NCBI GenBank assembly: GCA_946811185.2
Contig: OX328113.1
Coordinates: 7,220,401-7,284,400 of the forward strand
Reading direction: 5' to 3'
DNA length: 64,000 bases
From: Hippopus hippopus
Taxonomy: Eukaryota; Mollusca; Bivalvia; Cardiida; Cardiidae
Shown: positions 51,040 to 62,659 of the stretch, piece after piece
How the letters are laid out: every line of letters begins with the position of its first letter
Numbering within the stretch: the stretch's first letter is position 1
Made by a program: the position numbers and the translations under genes
Notes under the pieces: generated by a model
What the model was told of the DNA's origin: nothing
Database searches by the model: none
What the model saw: the letters and a program-made list of their open reading frames with translations, nothing else

Positions 51040-53885
51040 AGCTCCACTGGCCAAAGGCCAGCGGGCTTATGTCATGGCCTGTTGTCCGTCGTGCGTCCGT
51101 CCGTCCGTCCGTCCGTCCGTCAGTCCGTCCGTCCGTCCGTGCGTCCGTCCGTCCGTCCGTGCGTTAACTTTTTTTTAAAACGTCTTCTTCTCTGAAACTA
51201 CCCATCCAATTTTGATGAAACTTCACAGAAATGATCCTGCCATGGTCCTCTTCAGAATTTCTTGAAAGAATTTAATTCCTTCAAAAACTCTGGTTGCCAT
51301 GGCAACAAAACTGAAAAATTTTGAAAATCTTTGAAAATCTTCTTGTCTGAAACCGTAAGGCCAAGGGCTACCAAATTTGGCATGTAGCTTTATCTAGTGG
51401 ACCTCTACCAAGTTTCTTCAATTTATGGCCCTGGGGTCAAAATTGGCCCCGCCCCAGGGGTTACAAGTTATACATGGGCTTATTTAGGGAGAACTTTAAA
51501 ATTCCTCTTCTACCTAGCCATAGGGCCTAGAGCTACCAAATTTGGCATGTAGCTTTATCTAGTGGACCTCTGCCAAGATTGTTCAATTTTATAGCCCTGG
51601 GGTCAAATTAGGCCCTGCCCGGGGGTAACAAGTTTTACATGGGCTTATATAACAAGTTTTACATGGGCTTATATAGGGAGAACTTTAAAATTCTTCTTTG
51701 ACTTAGCCATGGGGCCTAGGGCGACCAAATTTGGCATGTAGCTTTATCTAGTAGACCTGTACCAAGGGTGTCCAAATTATAGCCGAGGGTCAAATTTGAC
51801 TTCGCTCCGGGGGGTAACATGTTTTACATGGGCGGGCTTATATAGGAAAATCTTTCACATCTAGCTATAAGGGCTAGGGCTATCAAATTTTGCATTTAGC
51901 TTTATCTAGGGGGTCTCTATCAAGGGTGCCCAAATTATAGCCCAGGGGGTCAAATGTAGCCCCACCCCAGGGGGTCACAAGTTCTACATGGTCTTATATA
52001 AGGAAACTTTAATAATCTACTTGTACATAGCCATATTTAGGCCTAGGGCTACCAAATTTTGCATGTAACTTTATATAATGGGCCTCTACCAAGAGGGCCC
52101 AAATTTTTACTTTGGGGGTCAAGTTTGATTTCACACCAGGGGTCACAAGTTTTACATTGGCTTTTATAGTGAAAACTTGATAAACCTGTGTCATGGATCA
52201 CATATTTTACAGGGCCTTTTATTCAGCAAACTTGTTTTACATGACTTTTTATTGGGCAAGATTAAAAAATCTTTTTGTTTATAACCACACATTCTAGTTT
52301 CATATTGTAGGTCTGGGGTCAAAATTGCCTTCATTCCAGGGATCGCAAGTTTAACATGGGCTTCAAAATATTGTCACTTCAATTTAAACACTAATCAAGG
52401 GAAATAACTCTTTTTATGAAAGATAAAGTTCGTTACTATTTACCTCCCTTGATTATCAAGCTGCAGTGATACATGATTGGTGCTAGATAAGTTTTTTAGC
52501 TCCACTGGCCGAAGGCCAGCAGGCTTATGTTATGGCCCGTTGTCCGTTGTGCGTCCATCCGTATGTTAACTTTTTAGCTCATTTGAGCACAACGTGCTCA
52601 AGGGGAGCTTTTAGCATCTGTTTCAACTCAATAAAAGAATTTTCAATCATACACCAAAACAAAAAATTATCCTCCACATATCTGACTGTGTTTACAAACT
52701 ATGAAGTGTTCATATTAATACACCATGTCTACTGTTTGATGATGACTAGCTTAGAAAAAGTATTAATAAAATAAGTTTGAAAAAAAATCTTAGTGATTTA
52801 TTATGACAATTGTTAGCACACATGTAACTCATTACCAAACGATAATATTTTAGGCTTGTCTAAATCGAAAGCACTTGCAGACGACAAAATAAAAGTGATT
52901 GAAAATTTGAAATTTGTTTTGTGAACAGTAGAAAACATTGTAAGAAAAGGAGAAAATGCTTTTCTAAAGCCTTCTTTCTCAGGGTCATCAAAAGTAGGGA
53001 TTGTCTGGTAATAGGTTAAAAAGATATATTTCAAACTGAGATTGATGTATATACTTGTTTTTTACTGGCACTGAAGGTCCGTCCGTCCATCTGTCCGTGC
53101 GTGCATTAACTTTTATTTCAAACATCTCTGAAACTACTTATCCAATTTTGATGAAACTTCACAGAAATGATCCTGCCATGGTCTTCTTCAGAATCCCATG
53201 ACAGAATTTTATTCCTTCAAAAACTCTGGTTGCCATGGCAACAAAACTGAAAAATATAGAAAATTTTCAAAAATCTTCTTCTCTGAAACTGTAAGGCCTA
53301 GGGCTACCAAATTTGGCATGTAGCTGTATCTAGTGGGCCTCTACCAAGTTCCTTCAAATAATAGCCATGGGGTCTACCAAATTTTGCATGTAGCTTTATC
53401 TAGTGGGCCTCTACAAGGAGGGCCCAAATTATAGTCCTTGACCCAAGTTTGTCCCCACACCACGGAACACAAGGTCACCAGTTTTACATGGGCTTTTGTA
53501 ATGAAAACTATCTTAAGTCATCATGTTACTAACCATTATAAAGACTAAGGCTATTAGATTTAGCCCTGTCTCATGGGTTTCATGTTTTATAGGGCTTTTC
53601 ATTGAGAAAAATTTGAAAATCTTCTTGTTTATAACATTCAAGAACTGAATTATTTGGTATGGAGCTTTATATTGTGGACCTCCACCAGGATTCAAATAAT
53701 TATAGCTTTGCGATCAAAATTGGCTTTGCCCATGGATCACAACTTTCTCGTAGGATTAGATAGAAAAATGTTTGCATGTCCTCGTGTTTGAAATCAATTT
53801 GCTGAATATTGTAATGTTTGGCTTGTAGTGTTTTTACTTAATAGCCAGTGGAGCGATACAGGGCCATCATGGCCCTCTTGTTTTA
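51040..53885 (+). mobile_element. Helitron/pearl-like element with about 165-bp tandem core
   Basis: The start tagctccactggccaaaggc contains the palindrome ctggccaaaggccag. A (CCGT)n tract runs 51086-51165. The tandem core repeats caaatttggcatgtagcttt or variants at about 51370, 51535, 51724, 51882, 52051, 53300 and 53370. The right end is cagtggagcgatacagggcc plus a ggccatcatggcc hairpin. A related start at 52500, a tgagcac/gtgctca hairpin near 52580-52600, and a MITE at 52828-53018 interrupt it. No Rep/helicase coding is present, so the element is non-autonomous. Confidence 0.7.
52828..53018. mobile_element. Family-1 MITE inside the tandem-core element
   Basis: It runs taactcattaccaaacgata, aaagcacttgcagacgacaa, gtaagaaaaggagaaaatgc and ggtaataggttaa. 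The second palindrome arm is deleted. Confidence 0.8.
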
Positions 53886-54547
53886 TCCCCAACTGTTAGT
53901 CCTAGGGCAACTGAATTTGGCATGTCACATCATATCGTAGACCTCTACCAAGATGTACCATTTATAACCTAAACTGGCCCCACCCAAGAGGTCACTAATT
54001 TTACATGGATTTATAAACTGAAAACTATTTTTGGGTTCCTAAACGTAACAGATGTGTAGTTTGTTACTATTTACCTCCCTTGATTTATCAAACTGCACCT
54101 TTATATGTTTTGTATCAGGTATTCAAGTTTTTTCGGATAGAAAATGTTCAGTGTTCAGGGATAGTGATTTATTTTTGTGCTTATAGTTACACTCAGATGA
54201 GTGGAATATGTAATATAAAGGGAGGTTTCTAAAATTCAGTTTTTTCACTCTGTCCTAGAACTTTACAATTCATGCCATTGAAAAAAATGTTTTCTGCTTC
54301 TAAGATCTAGAAATCTTTTTGTTCTTAGTTCATTGATATTGGTATGCATGATACTTGATTAGACATGCATGTATTTACCGCCATAGTAATAATCCTTACA
54401 TTTGAAAAAAAATACGACTTTTTTGGAGGGGTTAGCTATGTTTATCTTTGTTAGTCTATTGCTATACGGACTTTTTATGATTTGTGTGTCTGTCACTTTC
54501 AATGAAGAGTATGATACATTTATCTAACTCTCTGAAGCACTAGCCTA

Positions 54548-54857
54548 GCCCCCGAAGCTCATTTGGTAGCGTGCAGGACTTGTGAACAAAGGCCGATGGT
54601 TCGAATCCCGGCTTGGCCAATTTCTTTCCGAAGATTTATGACAGTGATTGCAACACGATTCATTCTTCTCTCAGCGTTGACCACTATTTCGACGATGGTT
54701 ATGTGGGAAAGCAGTCAGTGGCTTGGAAAGATTATTGTGTGTTTTCTGTTAAAAGAAACTGCAGGAAAGCATGGATAGGTGCACTGGATATATAACTGAA
54801 ATAATGTTGAAAATGGCGTGAAACACCTTACCATCAATCAAAACAATCAATCAATCT
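54548..54857 (+). mobile_element. Full-length tRNA-derived S1 SINE (reference copy)
   Basis: It has box A gaagctcatttggtagcg (54556), box B ggttcgaatcccgg (54599), the body, a 3' domain with tataactgaaataatgttga (54791), and an (ATCA)n tail at 54833-54857. Confidence 0.9.
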
Positions 54858-54869
54858 TCAAAAAGTGGC

Positions 54870-55085
54870 AATTTCCTTTTTTTTTTTAAATGGAACAAAT
54901 TAAAAGCCATTGCAGTCGACAAATTAAATGTAGCTCAAATGATTATTTCTGTCTTTAAAAGGGTAGGAAGCATTTATGGGAAAAAAAAGGAAATGCTAGT
55001 TTCTAGCATTATCTCCTTTTCTCACAATGTTTTCAAAATCCTTCTCTTTCAGGATCGTTAAGCCTCGACATTTAACGGTTTAAAG
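54870..55085. mobile_element. Family-1 MITE, worn
   Basis: It has aaaagccattgcagtcgaca, then aaatgctagtttctagcatt, then tctcacaatgttttcaaaat, with decayed ends. Confidence 0.7.
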
Positions 55086-55365
55086 CCAGTGGAGCGATCA
55101 TGTCCAAGTGTTTGTTGTGCTAATATGCATGTATTTTTGTTAACATTTCTTCAATGATCTTTCCTGAAATTACACGCAATAAATTGCCGTCTGTAAAAAT
55201 CCTCTGGTAAATAAGTAAAGAGCATTAGCAATTCCTACTCAGTATGACGCCCACAGTTTGTAGAAAATATGTGTATGACCATACTGTGATTCTAGCCAGT
55301 GGAGCAACATGGAGCCATCATTGCCCTCTAGTTTTTATCTACACACACACACACACACACACATG
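55085..55365 (+). mobile_element. Helitron/pearl-like 3' ends and a (CA)n microsatellite
   Basis: gccagtggagcgatcatg near 55086 and gccagtggagcaacatggag near 55295 are element ends. The latter finishes in a hairpin followed by ctctag. A perfect (AC)n run occupies 55341-55363. Confidence 0.6.
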
Positions 55366-55470
55366 GAGAGAGACCCTAGTAACTGGTAATAAAATTAAAA
55401 CCTTACACAAATTCAATTACTTTAAAAGACAGCAAATTCATAAATATTGGCATAAGTAATTTTGTTTAAT

Positions 55471-55695
55471 TTAACCGTTTACCAAATAATCTCGAGTTTT
55501 AATGACCCTGAAAATGAAAGCTCCTAAAAACACTGGGGAAAAAGGAGAACATGTTGCTAGCTAGCCAGCGTTTTCTCCTTTCACACAATGTTTTCTACCC
55601 TTCCGAAAACAAATTACTCAGTCATATTCATTTTGTCGTCTGCAAACGCTTCCAATTTAGACCGGCCTGAAATTTTATTGAGTGGTAAAGAGTTT
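55471..55695. mobile_element. Family-1 MITE
   Basis: It begins ttaaccgtttaccaaataat and ends gtggtaaagagtttaa. The centre reads catgttgctagctagccagc, a variant palindrome. Confidence 0.85.
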
Positions 55696-55699
55696 AAAG

Positions 55700-56230
55700 T
55701 GTCCAACTTAATGAACAATATCTTTTTATTCTAGTGATCGTATATATACACATTTCTCTATATACGATCCATGTTTATTCCCAACTAAACGACTGTTGCA
55801 CATGCTGTATTTTTCTGACCACATGTTTGTTTATGCCATCTTTATGTTTTCCTGTATTGGAACTGAAGGAATAAAAGACTTTCGTATTGTATTATTGTAT
55901 TGTATTGGTAATACAGAATCGCTATATATCTCTACAGAGTCCTCTGGGGCTTTTATACCTGGTTTAAGAATTTCAATCTTTAACAATATATAAAATGTTT
56001 GACTTGTCCAAAGTGAAGACATTTGAAGACAGTAGGTAAAAATCGGCTAAAAGCGATACTTTTGTGTTTGTAAGGGAAAAAACCATCGTTATAAAAGTTA
56101 TGGTGGTTTTCATCATTCTGTTCTTTTCTTCCTATCAGAAGAGGGGCGAATACCGATAGGGCAGGTAACAGATAAATTATTTTTAACAAAGTTATGTCCC
56201 TTCTTTGAATCTTAGTGGTATTGTTCCTTG
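55700..56230. other. Non-coding interval, no gene seen
   Basis: Contains a tatatacac-type stretch near 55741 and a decayed MITE trace near 55990-56120. No supported coding region. Confidence 0.4.
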
Positions 56231-56239
56231 GAATCAAAC

Positions 56240-57560
56240 ATGCCTTTAATATTTGACTTACAGTATGCTCTTTGAAACGGAGGTTTATTTCCTCTGCAAA
56301 ATATATCAACCAAGGTCAGCCTGCCCAGTCCATGCACGCTTATCTGGATCGAAACATTTTGCTTCTGGTCAATTTTCTGCATGTCAAAAGACCAGCAATT
56401 GGTTGTTAGATAAAATTTATTTTATCAATCCATAATTATCTAGCTCGTAATGACTTCCTTTATGTAACGCATCACGGAGATGCATTAAACCCCCTTTTGC
56501 TGAGGGCAGTAAATTTATAAAAGCAACAACAGCCGACTGTTGACGCCGGCATGCAGCTTTGCCTTGTTTAATAATTATCCTGCCATATCCGACCACAAAT
56601 TTGTGGTGGTTTGCTGAGAGTGTAGACTAACGTCAGCCTACACGTACACGCCTGCACATATTTGAAATCTTAAAGATATCCTTGTAAAATATCTATATCT
56701 CAAATAATTAAGAATCGGATATATGTAAACAGGTGAAAATGTTATGGCAAAAGGAGAATTGACTTTCTTGAGTAGTTTCATCATCTGTAGCATTGTTTTC
56801 GAAAATGGCTTGCTGCAAGACTAAAAAAAACGTCTGTAGGAGTACATGAGTTAAGTACTTAGTATTGACAAAAACAAACGAGATTTTATTTCATATTAGT
56901 TTTCACCAGTATTGTAGAAATGTCTCCGGTTCTAACCCTCTATCAGACTGGTTTATATAGAACTAAGTATCCAATGAAAACAGGTTAAATCAAAGACAAG
57001 TATGCAATGTGCGTGTCTCCTTACAATTTAATTAAACACAATACATTGTAATTTACAGATGTAATGGTGTCAAGTCTAAAGATTAACTCTTTACCAAACA
57101 ATCCTGAAATCCTGAACCCTGACAAAGAAGGCTTTTAATAACATTGTGGAAAAAAGAAGAAAATGCTGGTAACTAGCATTTTCTCCTTTTCCCGCCATGT
57201 GTTCTATCCTTTCCGAAACATATTCCATAATTTGAACCATATCTAATTTGTCGTCTGCAAAAGCTTTCAAGTAGACAAGTCTACAGTTTTGTCGTTTTCG
57301 TATAGGGTTAAACTTAAACATAAGACATGCTCTGTGAAAATTGGGTTTAATGCATCTGCAAAAGGTAACTCTCTAAGTTAGCCAGCGTAGTCCGTGCAGG
57401 CTGCCATGGTCGAAACTTTTGCTATTATTAATTTTTCTGCATGTCAATGACCATTCTAACATGTGTCTCACAGTTGGTTGAGACACAATGGGTTTTATAT
57501 ATCCATACTTATGTGATAGCTGGCTTTGTTTGAAGCATCACGGAGATGCATTTGACTTCC
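56240..57560. repeat. 3' flank of copy 4 with family-3 repeats
   Basis: Family-3 words (gtcagcctgcccagtccatg near 56315, agatgcattaaaccccctt near 56478, gcatctgcaaaagg near 57352) occur twice, split by a family-1 MITE at 57083. The right part parallels 6600-6872. Confidence 0.55.
57083..57311. mobile_element. Family-1 MITE
   Basis: It is TTAA-bounded, starts ttaactctttaccaaacaat and ends cgtatagggttaa. The centre is aaatgctggtaactagcatt. Confidence 0.9.
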
Positions 57561-57639
57561 TTTTTCCAAAACACTGCAAAAATGAACTTACTGCTATGTC
57601 AGCATTCGATTAAAAGACGGACAGACCGACAATTGTTCC

Positions 57640-59325
57640 TTAAATTTCTATTGAGAAGGCTGTAAGAGACTTGGCTGCATACTGTCCTACAATAAGAGTT
57701 TTATCAATCGACCTGTATGCTAGACAATATGGCTGAGAGAGGCCATCATCAGAGGAAAGCAGAATTTTGTGTTTGGTTCCATCTTTCTTCACCACATGTA
57801 TATTGTTAGAATATGCTCCACATACAATAAAATTGCCACGCGTATCAAACAAAAAACCAAGAGAATTCTGCATCTCAATGTCTGAATATGTAAAGATAGT
57901 ATTGCCTGTCATATCGATACACAATACTTTTGATGTGTTCCATGTAGATACTATGATTCTGTCCGCTGCATCATTTACAGCTAGATAGTAAATGTATCCC
58001 TCATCAATCTGAAATGTTTTCATACACACACCATCCAGTGTGAGAACTTTTATATTTCCTCCTCTCCCATTGCTTAAATGACAACTGACAAAGATGTTGT
58101 CTTTCTTTATATCCAAACCCCAACACTGCCCACTAACAAGTATCGATTTCACTTTCCTTATAGTTTCCGACACATTGAGAACGTCCAGACACGCTAAGTG
58201 TGGTTCAGTAACAATAATCTCATCTGCAGATAGGATAGCAATATCCCAAACATAAGAATCCAACTTGAGTGTATTTCTAAGTTTGAATTCAGATGTCAGA
58301 ACTTCCACTGTGTGGTTGTTATGGTCACAGATCACTAATTGCCCATTCGACATAAATACACAACCTGTTACACTACTGGATTCGACAGCAATATCCCGTT
58401 TCTTCGTCAATTTTGACATTTCATGGAAATCAGGAAAACGATATTCATCCGTCATAAATATGGTACCAAGAGAAGAAATATCAGACATAAGTTTAGAAAG
58501 TTTATTCGATCTATAGAAATTAAAATTAAGGGGTTTCATTTCCTTCTTTATTTCCTGTTTCAGCTCAGTTCCTTCCCGAATCTGCTGCTGGGTTTTTGTC
58601 ATAAGGACGAAACTATCCGAGAGGCGGTCATTGCCTATTTTTTCAAATGATTTGTTAACAGTCCTTAACTGGCTTGTCATTTCCTTTGCGACTGCAATAT
58701 GACTGTCTATGTCAGACATCAGTCCATTGGCAGCCTGTTCAATTTCTTCTAGAGCACCTTTTTCTAATTTTTCCGCCCACTTTACAATTTCTTCCTTGAT
58801 CCCCTTAACATTTGCTGACAGACCCATAGATGTTTTTAGAATATCTTTTCTATCTATTTGTCTTGAACATTCTATTTTCTCAAATTCTGATGCCAGGACT
58901 TTAATGTCCTCTACAAACGTTGTGATTATTGTCTTTCGGTTTTCTGCAACTACTTCAAGGGCATTGGTGTCACATTTTCTATGTTTGGTCGTTTTACAAA
59001 GACGACAAATCACTTTTTCATGAGTCTGACAATATTCTGCTACAGATTCGGACCAGTGAATATCGCACATCATTTCGTTTGTAATTCGAACTTTCATCCT
59101 ATTTAAACTGTTTGTTGATTCGTCAATATGCACAAGCTCGTGTTTGCGTGTTGCTTTGAAACTACGATGTATTTCTACACAAGATATACAGAGATACTCG
59201 GTGCATGAAGGACAGTATGTGTCTGCTGGGTTTCCAACACCCCGAAAGCTACAGGGGTCACACGACTTTGTTTTGTCTTCATCAGACACGTTTTCGTGTG
59301 TCACATCTTCTTGGCACTCAGCCAT
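57640..59325 (-). CDS. B-box / coiled-coil / NHL-type beta-propeller protein (TRIM-like, no RING), copy 4
   Basis: The 561-aa protein is the same length as copy 1 and collinear with it. All B-box ligands are present (C22, C25, C38, C41, C46, C49, H53, H62; then CDIH, CxxTH and CRLCKTTKHRKC from residue 87). The coiled coil spans about 135-290. The propeller starts near 305 and includes SVTGCVFMSNGQLVICD, CWGLDIKKDN, GNTIFTYSD and the closing KSLTAFSIEI. The ATG follows an acceptor-like ttttag about 20 bases upstream, consistent with a noncoding first exon. There is no frame break. Substitutions relative to copy 1 are spread along the protein, so it is an old paralogue and not a recent copy. 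Confidence 0.93.
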   Translation of the reverse strand: MAECQEDVTHENVSDEDKTKSCDPCSFRGVGNPADTYCPSCTEYLCISCVEIHRSFKATRKHELVHIDESTNSLNRMKVRITNEMMCDIHWSESVAEYCQTHEKVICRLCKTTKHRKCDTNALEVVAENRKTIITTFVEDIKVLASEFEKIECSRQIDRKDILKTSMGLSANVKGIKEEIVKWAEKLEKGALEEIEQAANGLMSDIDSHIAVAKEMTSQLRTVNKSFEKIGNDRLSDSFVLMTKTQQQIREGTELKQEIKKEMKPLNFNFYRSNKLSKLMSDISSLGTIFMTDEYRFPDFHEMSKLTKKRDIAVESSSVTGCVFMSNGQLVICDHNNHTVEVLTSEFKLRNTLKLDSYVWDIAILSADEIIVTEPHLACLDVLNVSETIRKVKSILVSGQCWGLDIKKDNIFVSCHLSNGRGGNIKVLTLDGVCMKTFQIDEGYIYYLAVNDAADRIIVSTWNTSKVLCIDMTGNTIFTYSDIEMQNSLGFLFDTRGNFIVCGAYSNNIHVVKKDGTKHKILLSSDDGLSQPYCLAYRSIDKTLIVGQYAAKSLTAFSIEI

Positions 59326-59379
59326 TGTTTCTTCTGCTGCTGCTACCTAAAAGAAATAATGATAAAACGGTATAGCTGT

Positions 59380-60160
59380 GGTCAATAGATTAGTTATTAT
59401 GGTGTCATTTGTATACAAAGATTGGAAAATTACAGGTTTGTATGACACATAAAGACAAGCTTGTATAACGACCTAGATTATTTTTATTACTGTAAGGTGT
59501 GAATTACTGAACTCTGTGTTAGCACCCGTCGTTTTTTCTGGTCTAAATATATATTTCTTCGGGGTCGTGAAACATGGCGTTGCTTGCTGAAAGATTTGAC
59601 ATGTCGATATTGTGTTAACTTAAACTAATTTACTGCCGCCTTGGTGGCTTGCAATGTAGCGCCGTAACCAAATAGTCAAAACTTTTTGTTATCATATATG
59701 ATCAAATTTAGTATCATTTTAAACCTGCTAAATCTAGCATATTGATTCATTAATATGTCTGTCAGTCTTGATTTGCTTCCAAATACAGCATACATATATT
59801 GTATATGCACATGTTTTCCACTACACATCGAGATTGTGTTGACTATTTTTTATTTACTATTTCATTCACTAAATACGCAAAAAATGCACCTTCATACTCT
59901 CCGAACAAACGTAAAATCATAGTAAAACACCAACCTCTAAAAAAGCTATTTCTGATGTTTTCGATTATAGCAATTTATTGTTGAGCTTGCGAGTACAATT
60001 ATGTACGAGTCCTCTCTACACAACAGGCTGCGCATGACTAAAGTTTGCACACGACACGTCGGAATTTTATATGAGAAAGACCCTTTTTCGAGATCAAGGT
60101 CCATTATAAGGGGAAGGATAGCTTCAACGATCTGTTATCTAATTGGAGAATAATTTCTAA
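59380..60160. repeat. Conserved upstream flank of copy 4
   Basis: It matches the flanks of copies 1 and 3, including ctctacacaacaggctg near 60012, tttgcacacgacacgtcgg near 60042 and agacccttttt near 60077. Confidence 0.6.
59935..60080 (-). other. Candidate 5' noncoding exon of copy 4
   Basis: A donor-like minus-strand site (agag/gttggtg) lies at 59935, equivalent in position to the sites at 10198 and 24867. The transcription start is not defined. Confidence 0.4.
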
Positions 60161-60284
60161 TTGGAATAAGGCATGGTTTTTTTTTTTTTAAAGTTTGAGG
60201 ATATGCTTTTAAATCTTTTCATTAACCTTTAGAGCATTTCAAAGACGTTTTATCCAGAAAATATAACGAAATAGAGGACAGTGT

Positions 60285-60400
60285 ATTCAAGCTCAGACAA
60301 CACGTTCTGCGCAAACTGATCTTGATCTACACTGTCCGTAAAAGATAATTGTCGGTTCTGGCATTTTTTCTGTTACTTAACAAGATTAAAGGGTTCAGTT
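60285..60400. repeat. Family-2 repeat, partial
   Basis: It carries aaactgatcttgatctacac at 60316 and agattaaagggttcag near 60384. The interval 60400-61160 shows no gene. Confidence 0.45.
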
Positions 60401-61164
60401 CTTTTCCTTTGGTATTTAAGGGAGAAATGAAGGACAATTTCTGACATTTACATGTATGTAAATCTCGTCTATGTATACGCGTCTTAGAGCACAGTGTACC
60501 TGTAAGATTATACCTGATTTTAACTATAGTTAACGTTATCTCCAATTTGTTGATGTGATAAAAACTCTTATTATTTCTCCTTTTTTTCCTAGAGACTGTT
60601 GTATTACAGAGAAAATAGAAAAAAGAAAACAATTACATGTATGTACTAACATGTGTGATTCTCGTAGAGCATTACTATTGAAATACATTGTTTATATATA
60701 AACAATCGAAGGTTTGTATCAATAATTAACATAACCTCATGTATAAAAGAAGACTGAAATAAACATTGCAGAAGACAACTTTGATGATAAAAATCTCTAC
60801 ATGTTAACAGTCAATCTCAAACGGGTTTGATATATAAGTACATTTGAAAACAATAAGACAAGAAGAAATTGACCTTCTTTACAAATTTGTTCTTTTGACA
60901 CCATGTTTTTTGAAAGTGGTCATCTGAAGGATGAGATGAAAATGGTTTGCGGGAGGAATATAAAGTTTTCACTTACTATATTACCAATGACGATTATACA
61001 ACTTTTTGTTTATACAGTCAGTCATACGACATACACTTTTTAAGGATTACGACCACTAACTCATCGATATATATCGTGTAACATCGACGTTTTCGTCAAG
61101 GCTATTCGGCCAATCTCGGCAGCGTCCGGCTTTTTATATGAGAGTTAGGGGCCGTAGACCTTAA

Positions 61165-61405
61165 ATTGTTTATTATCTATTTACCCAAATATTTCGTATT
61201 TTAAAAACCCTGAGGTAAAAGTATTTGATAAAACTTTTTTTTTTTTTTTTGGAAAAGAAAGACATATAGGTAACAAGTATTTTCTCTTTTCTGTTATTGT
61301 TTTCAGTACTTCAAAAAGGCAAATCTGATCATTGAACCGCAAATGGAATTGTCGTCTGTAATTGGTATAAATTGGACCAGGCCAATTCTTTGTCCTCTGG
61401 TACCG
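61165..61405. mobile_element. Decayed family-1 MITE
   Basis: It has ttaaaaaccctgaggtaaaa near 61200, tattttctcttttctg near 61279 and attgtcgtctgtaattggta near 61347. A long T run lies at 61237-61250. Confidence 0.55.
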
Positions 61406-61894
61406 ATACATAATGATATTAAGACCATTATAGATGTTTGAGTATAAAATTATGTTAGATCTATTCCTATAGTTTTTATGCAGTAGATATGTGTAAGCCT
61501 TACCGCAAATGCACTGTTTACAAGAGAACAAAATTGAAAGATAGGAGGATATTACACGTATTTGAAGCTCGGGTATAAGGTGTGTGTAACTTACAATGGA
61601 AAATGAACGGATAGAAAACGTCGAATCCTAAATAACATGTGATTATAACAGCTGTTGAGGAGTAGGGGCATGTGGACAAATTTGGATGTAGCTGTTATTG
61701 TAACGTAATAGGTATCCGCGAGCTTTTCCGACAGTACACAGTTTACAAGAGGACACAATTTAAAGACTCGAGGACATTGAACTCATTTGAAGCCGACATA
61801 ATGAAAGTGTCACTGATGGAGTAAGGTTTTAAAAAGCAAGAAAATAAAAATTATCTTCGAATAAGGAAGAAATGCTGGTTACTATGATTTTTAC

Positions 61895-62400
61895 AAAGTC
61901 GCGTTCCACAGGTTCGGGAGTGTTACCAGACTCCGTATTCACCATTCTTTGAAACATTCTTAGTCTTATTCTCAAGATTTTTCGTTAAGTTGAAAGTTAC
62001 AAAAGTTTTGATTGGCTATATTAAATAGTTTAGATAATCAGATGTTCCGCTTCTATCTAAATCTAAATTGAGACTAGGACTGCAATTAAGAATGGTTGTT
62101 AAATACGGACCCTGGTGTTGAACATGACACGCGTGTTTATGATCATATTGATTGTGACTTAGATGAAAATATTTTGGGCAGTGAGTAAACGGACGATCTT
62201 ACTGACACTTATCCGTACACATTGTATGATCACAATTTTACAGAAGTGTCATCCTTTATACATGCAGTTGTTAGACTCGCAACTAACTAGTGCAACGGGC
62301 AAAGAGAAACGGAAAGGGACATTTATGTATTGATATGAAAACCACAGAGCCATCTCTACTATGTTAAGCCGGTATTTAAGCCATTTAATGTATAGGCTGT
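61895..62400 (+). pseudogene. Duplicated 3' end of SMO, remnant 1
   Basis: Positions 62110-62260 match the SMO codons from [10 protein letters not shown] to TEVSS with many substitutions and stops (for example gtgagtaaacgg). Upstream SMO-like text at 61895-61930 is separated by the family-4 insertion at 61931-62108. Downstream text such as actagtgcaacgggcaaaga corresponds to SMO 3' flank near 49270. A further copy of the atgttaagccggtatt flank lies at 62361-62380. It is not functional. Confidence 0.85.
61931..62108. mobile_element. Family-4 MITE inserted in SMO remnant 1
   Basis: The ends ctccgtattcaccattctt and aagaatggttgttaaatacgg form an imperfect terminal inverted repeat. The flanking SMO-like text gtgttacc and cctggtgttg is continuous once the element is skipped. 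Confidence 0.8.
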
Positions 62401-62404
62401 TGTA

Positions 62405-62650
62405 ACCACGATTATAACAAAGCCGCATTTCTCAGGTTCGATAGTGTTACCCAGTGCTAAATATGATCGACGTGTTAATGATCATGTTAATTATGACGTA
62501 GATGATAAGTTTACACGTAGACAGATAAACGTACTCGTCCTATAATGATGATCTGAAAGAAGTGCCATATGTACCATGTTAAGCCGGTATTTAACCCATC
62601 TAATGTCCAGGCGTTTGTTAAACTTGCAATTTACTAAGTGCAAGTGGCCA
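62405..62650 (+). pseudogene. Duplicated 3' end of SMO, remnant 2
   Basis: Reading gattataac (62411), gtgttaccc, cgacgtgttaatgatcatgt and gatgatctgaaagaagtgcc in order follows the last 60 codons of SMO. It keeps the final accatgttaa at 62573-62582, then continues gccggtatttaac, which corresponds to SMO flank beyond the MITE. It is broken by indels and stops. Confidence 0.85.
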
Positions 62651-62659
62651 GAAAAAAAA

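Noticed and set aside
51086..51165. CRISPR-like short repeats
   Set aside because: This is a simple CCGT microsatellite without spacers. No CRISPR array is expected or seen.
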